Shown: in pieces, positions 31,388 through 32,493 of the stretch | Layout of the letters: each line of letters starts with the position of its first letter | Position numbering within the stretch: the first letter of the stretch is position 1 | NCBI GenBank assembly: GCA_937894515.1 | Contig: CALCRH010000121.1 | Coordinates: forward strand, 1-32,493 | Origin: an uncultured Clostridia bacterium | GTDB taxonomy: Bacteria; Bacillota; Clostridia; Oscillospirales; Oscillospiraceae | Reading direction: 5' to 3' | DNA: 32,493 nt | The notes under the pieces: model-generated | Seen by the model: only the letters and a program-made list of their open reading frames with translations | Told to the model about the DNA's origin: nothing | The model's database searches: none | Translations under genes and position numbers: made by a program

Positions 31388-32493
31388 TCAGATCCGGGTA
31401 GCCAGGTTATAGGCCGCCTTGGTGGCTTGCCAGATATTGCCGGGCTTTTGTGTATTGTAGCTGTCGCCGATATTATGAATCTCGGGCGCTACATGTGCCA
31501 TCTGAGCCTCCAAGAAAGGTCTATCATCGCCCCGGTTGCCGATAGCCATGACCACCAGATCAGCCGGAATTTGCTCGATGTATTCCTCATGGGTCATCTT
31601 AGGCGCCAGGGGATTGCTGATATTCTTGGGAATAATCGGTGCCCAAGTGCAGTAGGGATCCGGCACCGCCTTGGACTTATTGCGTTCCAGCACCACATGC
31701 CCGTCTTCAAAGCGTACCACTTTGGCGCAGTTGATGAGCTTGCCGCCGTCAGCCTCAAAATAGTGGATCAGGTGGCCGCGGTTTGCAGTACAGGCACCGT
31801 CTTCAAAGTATTCCAGCATTTCCACACAGGTCACATCGCGCTGCTTCTCCGTAGCCAGGTAGAAAGCAGTTTCCAGTCCTACTGCGCCGCCGCCTACGAC
31901 CACGATCTTCTTGTCCGCGTCCGTCAGGAATTCCGGATGGTTCAGCAGATAAACCGCATCTACATGGCGAGTCTTGTCCATACCCGGAATGGCCGGCTGG
32001 CCTTCACGCGCACCGTTAGCAAAGATTACCGCGTCATACTGTCCCTTTTTCAGCATTTCCAGGTTAACGGCAGTATTCAGCTTCACCGTGATACCGGGAG
32101 TCTTCTTCACCTGTGCAATGAGCCAGTCCATGTAGTTATGCAGCTCATATTTGGAAAGCGGCGCACCGGCGGCGTGCATCTTTCCGCCCATGCGATCGGA
32201 TTTTTCAAAGATCTTCACTTGATGGCCACGCTGCGCGGCGGTCAGTGCAAAGTTCAAACCTGCACAGCCTGCACCCACCACGGCAATTTTCTTGCTCTTT
32301 TCTGCTTTCGCCGGTACCGCAGGCAGCAACTCTTCAAAGCCGGTACGGGGATTCACGGCGCACTGGGGATGTCCGCCCTCTATGAATTCGTTGACACATC
32401 CCTCCTGACAGCCGATACAGGGGCGAATATTCTCCACCTCACCGGCATAAGCCTTGTTGCACCAGTCGGGGTCAGCCAAAACCGGCCGGCCCA
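31388..32493 (-). CDS. OYE-type FMN/[4Fe-4S]/FAD reductase, C-terminal part (5' end outside)
   Basis: The C-terminal part (about 368 codons visible) of an NADH:flavin oxidoreductase of the 2,4-dienoyl-CoA reductase / enoate reductase / BaiCD-BaiH class, usually about 650-690 aa. The N-terminal FMN TIM barrel is beyond the right edge; the frame runs open through GRPVLADPDWCNKA to the last base. Visible parts are the cluster motif CIGCQEGC with a further Cys in QCAVNPRTG, the FAD site VVGAGCAGLNFALTAAQRGH, and the NAD site VVGGGAVGLETAFYLA. An apparent start at 32479 is only an internal TTG (Leu). A gap of 108 bp separates it from the next gene. Such enzymes reduce C=C bonds of CoA esters, cinnamate-like acids or bile-acid intermediates; the substrate is not shown. 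Confidence 0.93.
   Translation of the reverse strand, partial: GRPVLADPDWCNKAYAGEVENIRPCIGCQEGCVNEFIEGGHPQCAVNPRTGFEELLPAVPAKAEKSKKIAVVGAGCAGLNFALTAAQRGHQVKIFEKSDRMGGKMHAAGAPLSKYELHNYMDWLIAQVKKTPGITVKLNTAVNLEMLKKGQYDAVIFANGAREGQPAIPGMDKTRHVDAVYLLNHPEFLTDADKKIVVVGGGAVGLETAFYLATEKQRDVTCVEMLEYFEDGACTANRGHLIHYFEADGGKLINCAKVVRFEDGHVVLERNKSKAVPDPYCTWAPIIPKNISNPLAPKMTHEEYIEQIPADLVVMAIGNRGDDRPFLEAQMAHVAPEIHNIGDSYNTQKPGNIWQATKAAYNLATRI

Noticed and set aside
32477..32479. Start of the OYE-type gene at 32479
   Set aside because: The codon is an internal TTG (Leu) in GRPVLADPDW; the frame stays open to the window edge and the FMN barrel is missing.

Overview
The window reads as a chromosomal segment of a moderately GC-rich, spore-forming Gram-positive anaerobe of class Clostridia. 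An Oscillospiraceae-type gut bacterium is my best guess. The basis is spoIIR (sporulation), addB-addA recombination genes, SD-rich starts, an SPKTAD-type sorting signal, a typical Clostridia intergenic hairpin repeat, and ferredoxin/flavin oxidoreductases with hypAB. The species call is inference. No rRNA, tRNA, CRISPR array, prophage or complete IS was seen, and no stretch over 300 bases lacks a gene apart from short intergenic regions described below.

Layout, left to right. Positions 1-1859: a TauE/SafE-type permease (3' end cut by the window edge) divergent from an XdhC/CoxI-family protein. Positions 1861-4750: an iron module, with feoA-feoB and a small FeoB-associated Cys-rich membrane protein divergent from a short iron-type DtxR regulator. 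Two perfect GTTAGC-N4-GCTAAC palindromes lie on the two promoters. Positions 4774-7121: yigZ, hflX and rpmE, with a hairpin repeat between hflX and yigZ. Positions 7221-14046: addB-addA helicase-nuclease. Positions 14155-17028: spoIIR, ispE and a DUF1015 gene, with a candidate forespore sigma-F promoter lying across the ispE stop codon. Positions 17216-17422: a DUF378 membrane protein.

Positions 17440-22384 form one tightly packed minus-strand operon: Wzz-like CpsC, tyrosine kinase CpsD, PHP-type phosphatase CpsB, a secreted protein with a sortase-like tail, an LCP ligase and a VanZ-like protein. It is an exopolysaccharide control and attachment module without any glycosyltransferase in view. 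Both CpsC and CpsD end in tyrosine-rich tails, and the CpsD tail is coded by an 18-bp tandem repeat. Positions 22577-25747: an M29 aminopeptidase, an EamA transporter and a DegV protein. Positions 25845-26004: a 160-bp MITE with IS5-like ends, a TAA duplication and an internal terminator. Positions 26038-27351: an ECF transporter S component divergent from a SAM methyltransferase, with a 48-bp dyad symmetry overlapping both -35 regions.

Positions 27420 to the right edge: an operon of an OYE-type flavin/Fe-S reductase (5' end outside the window), a large GltD-like FAD/multi-[4Fe-4S] oxidoreductase, hypA and hypB. Tight coupling of nickel-insertion genes to these redox enzymes is the least expected gene arrangement here. 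Several convergent or tandem genes end inside their own terminator hairpins, some with the stop codon in the loop.
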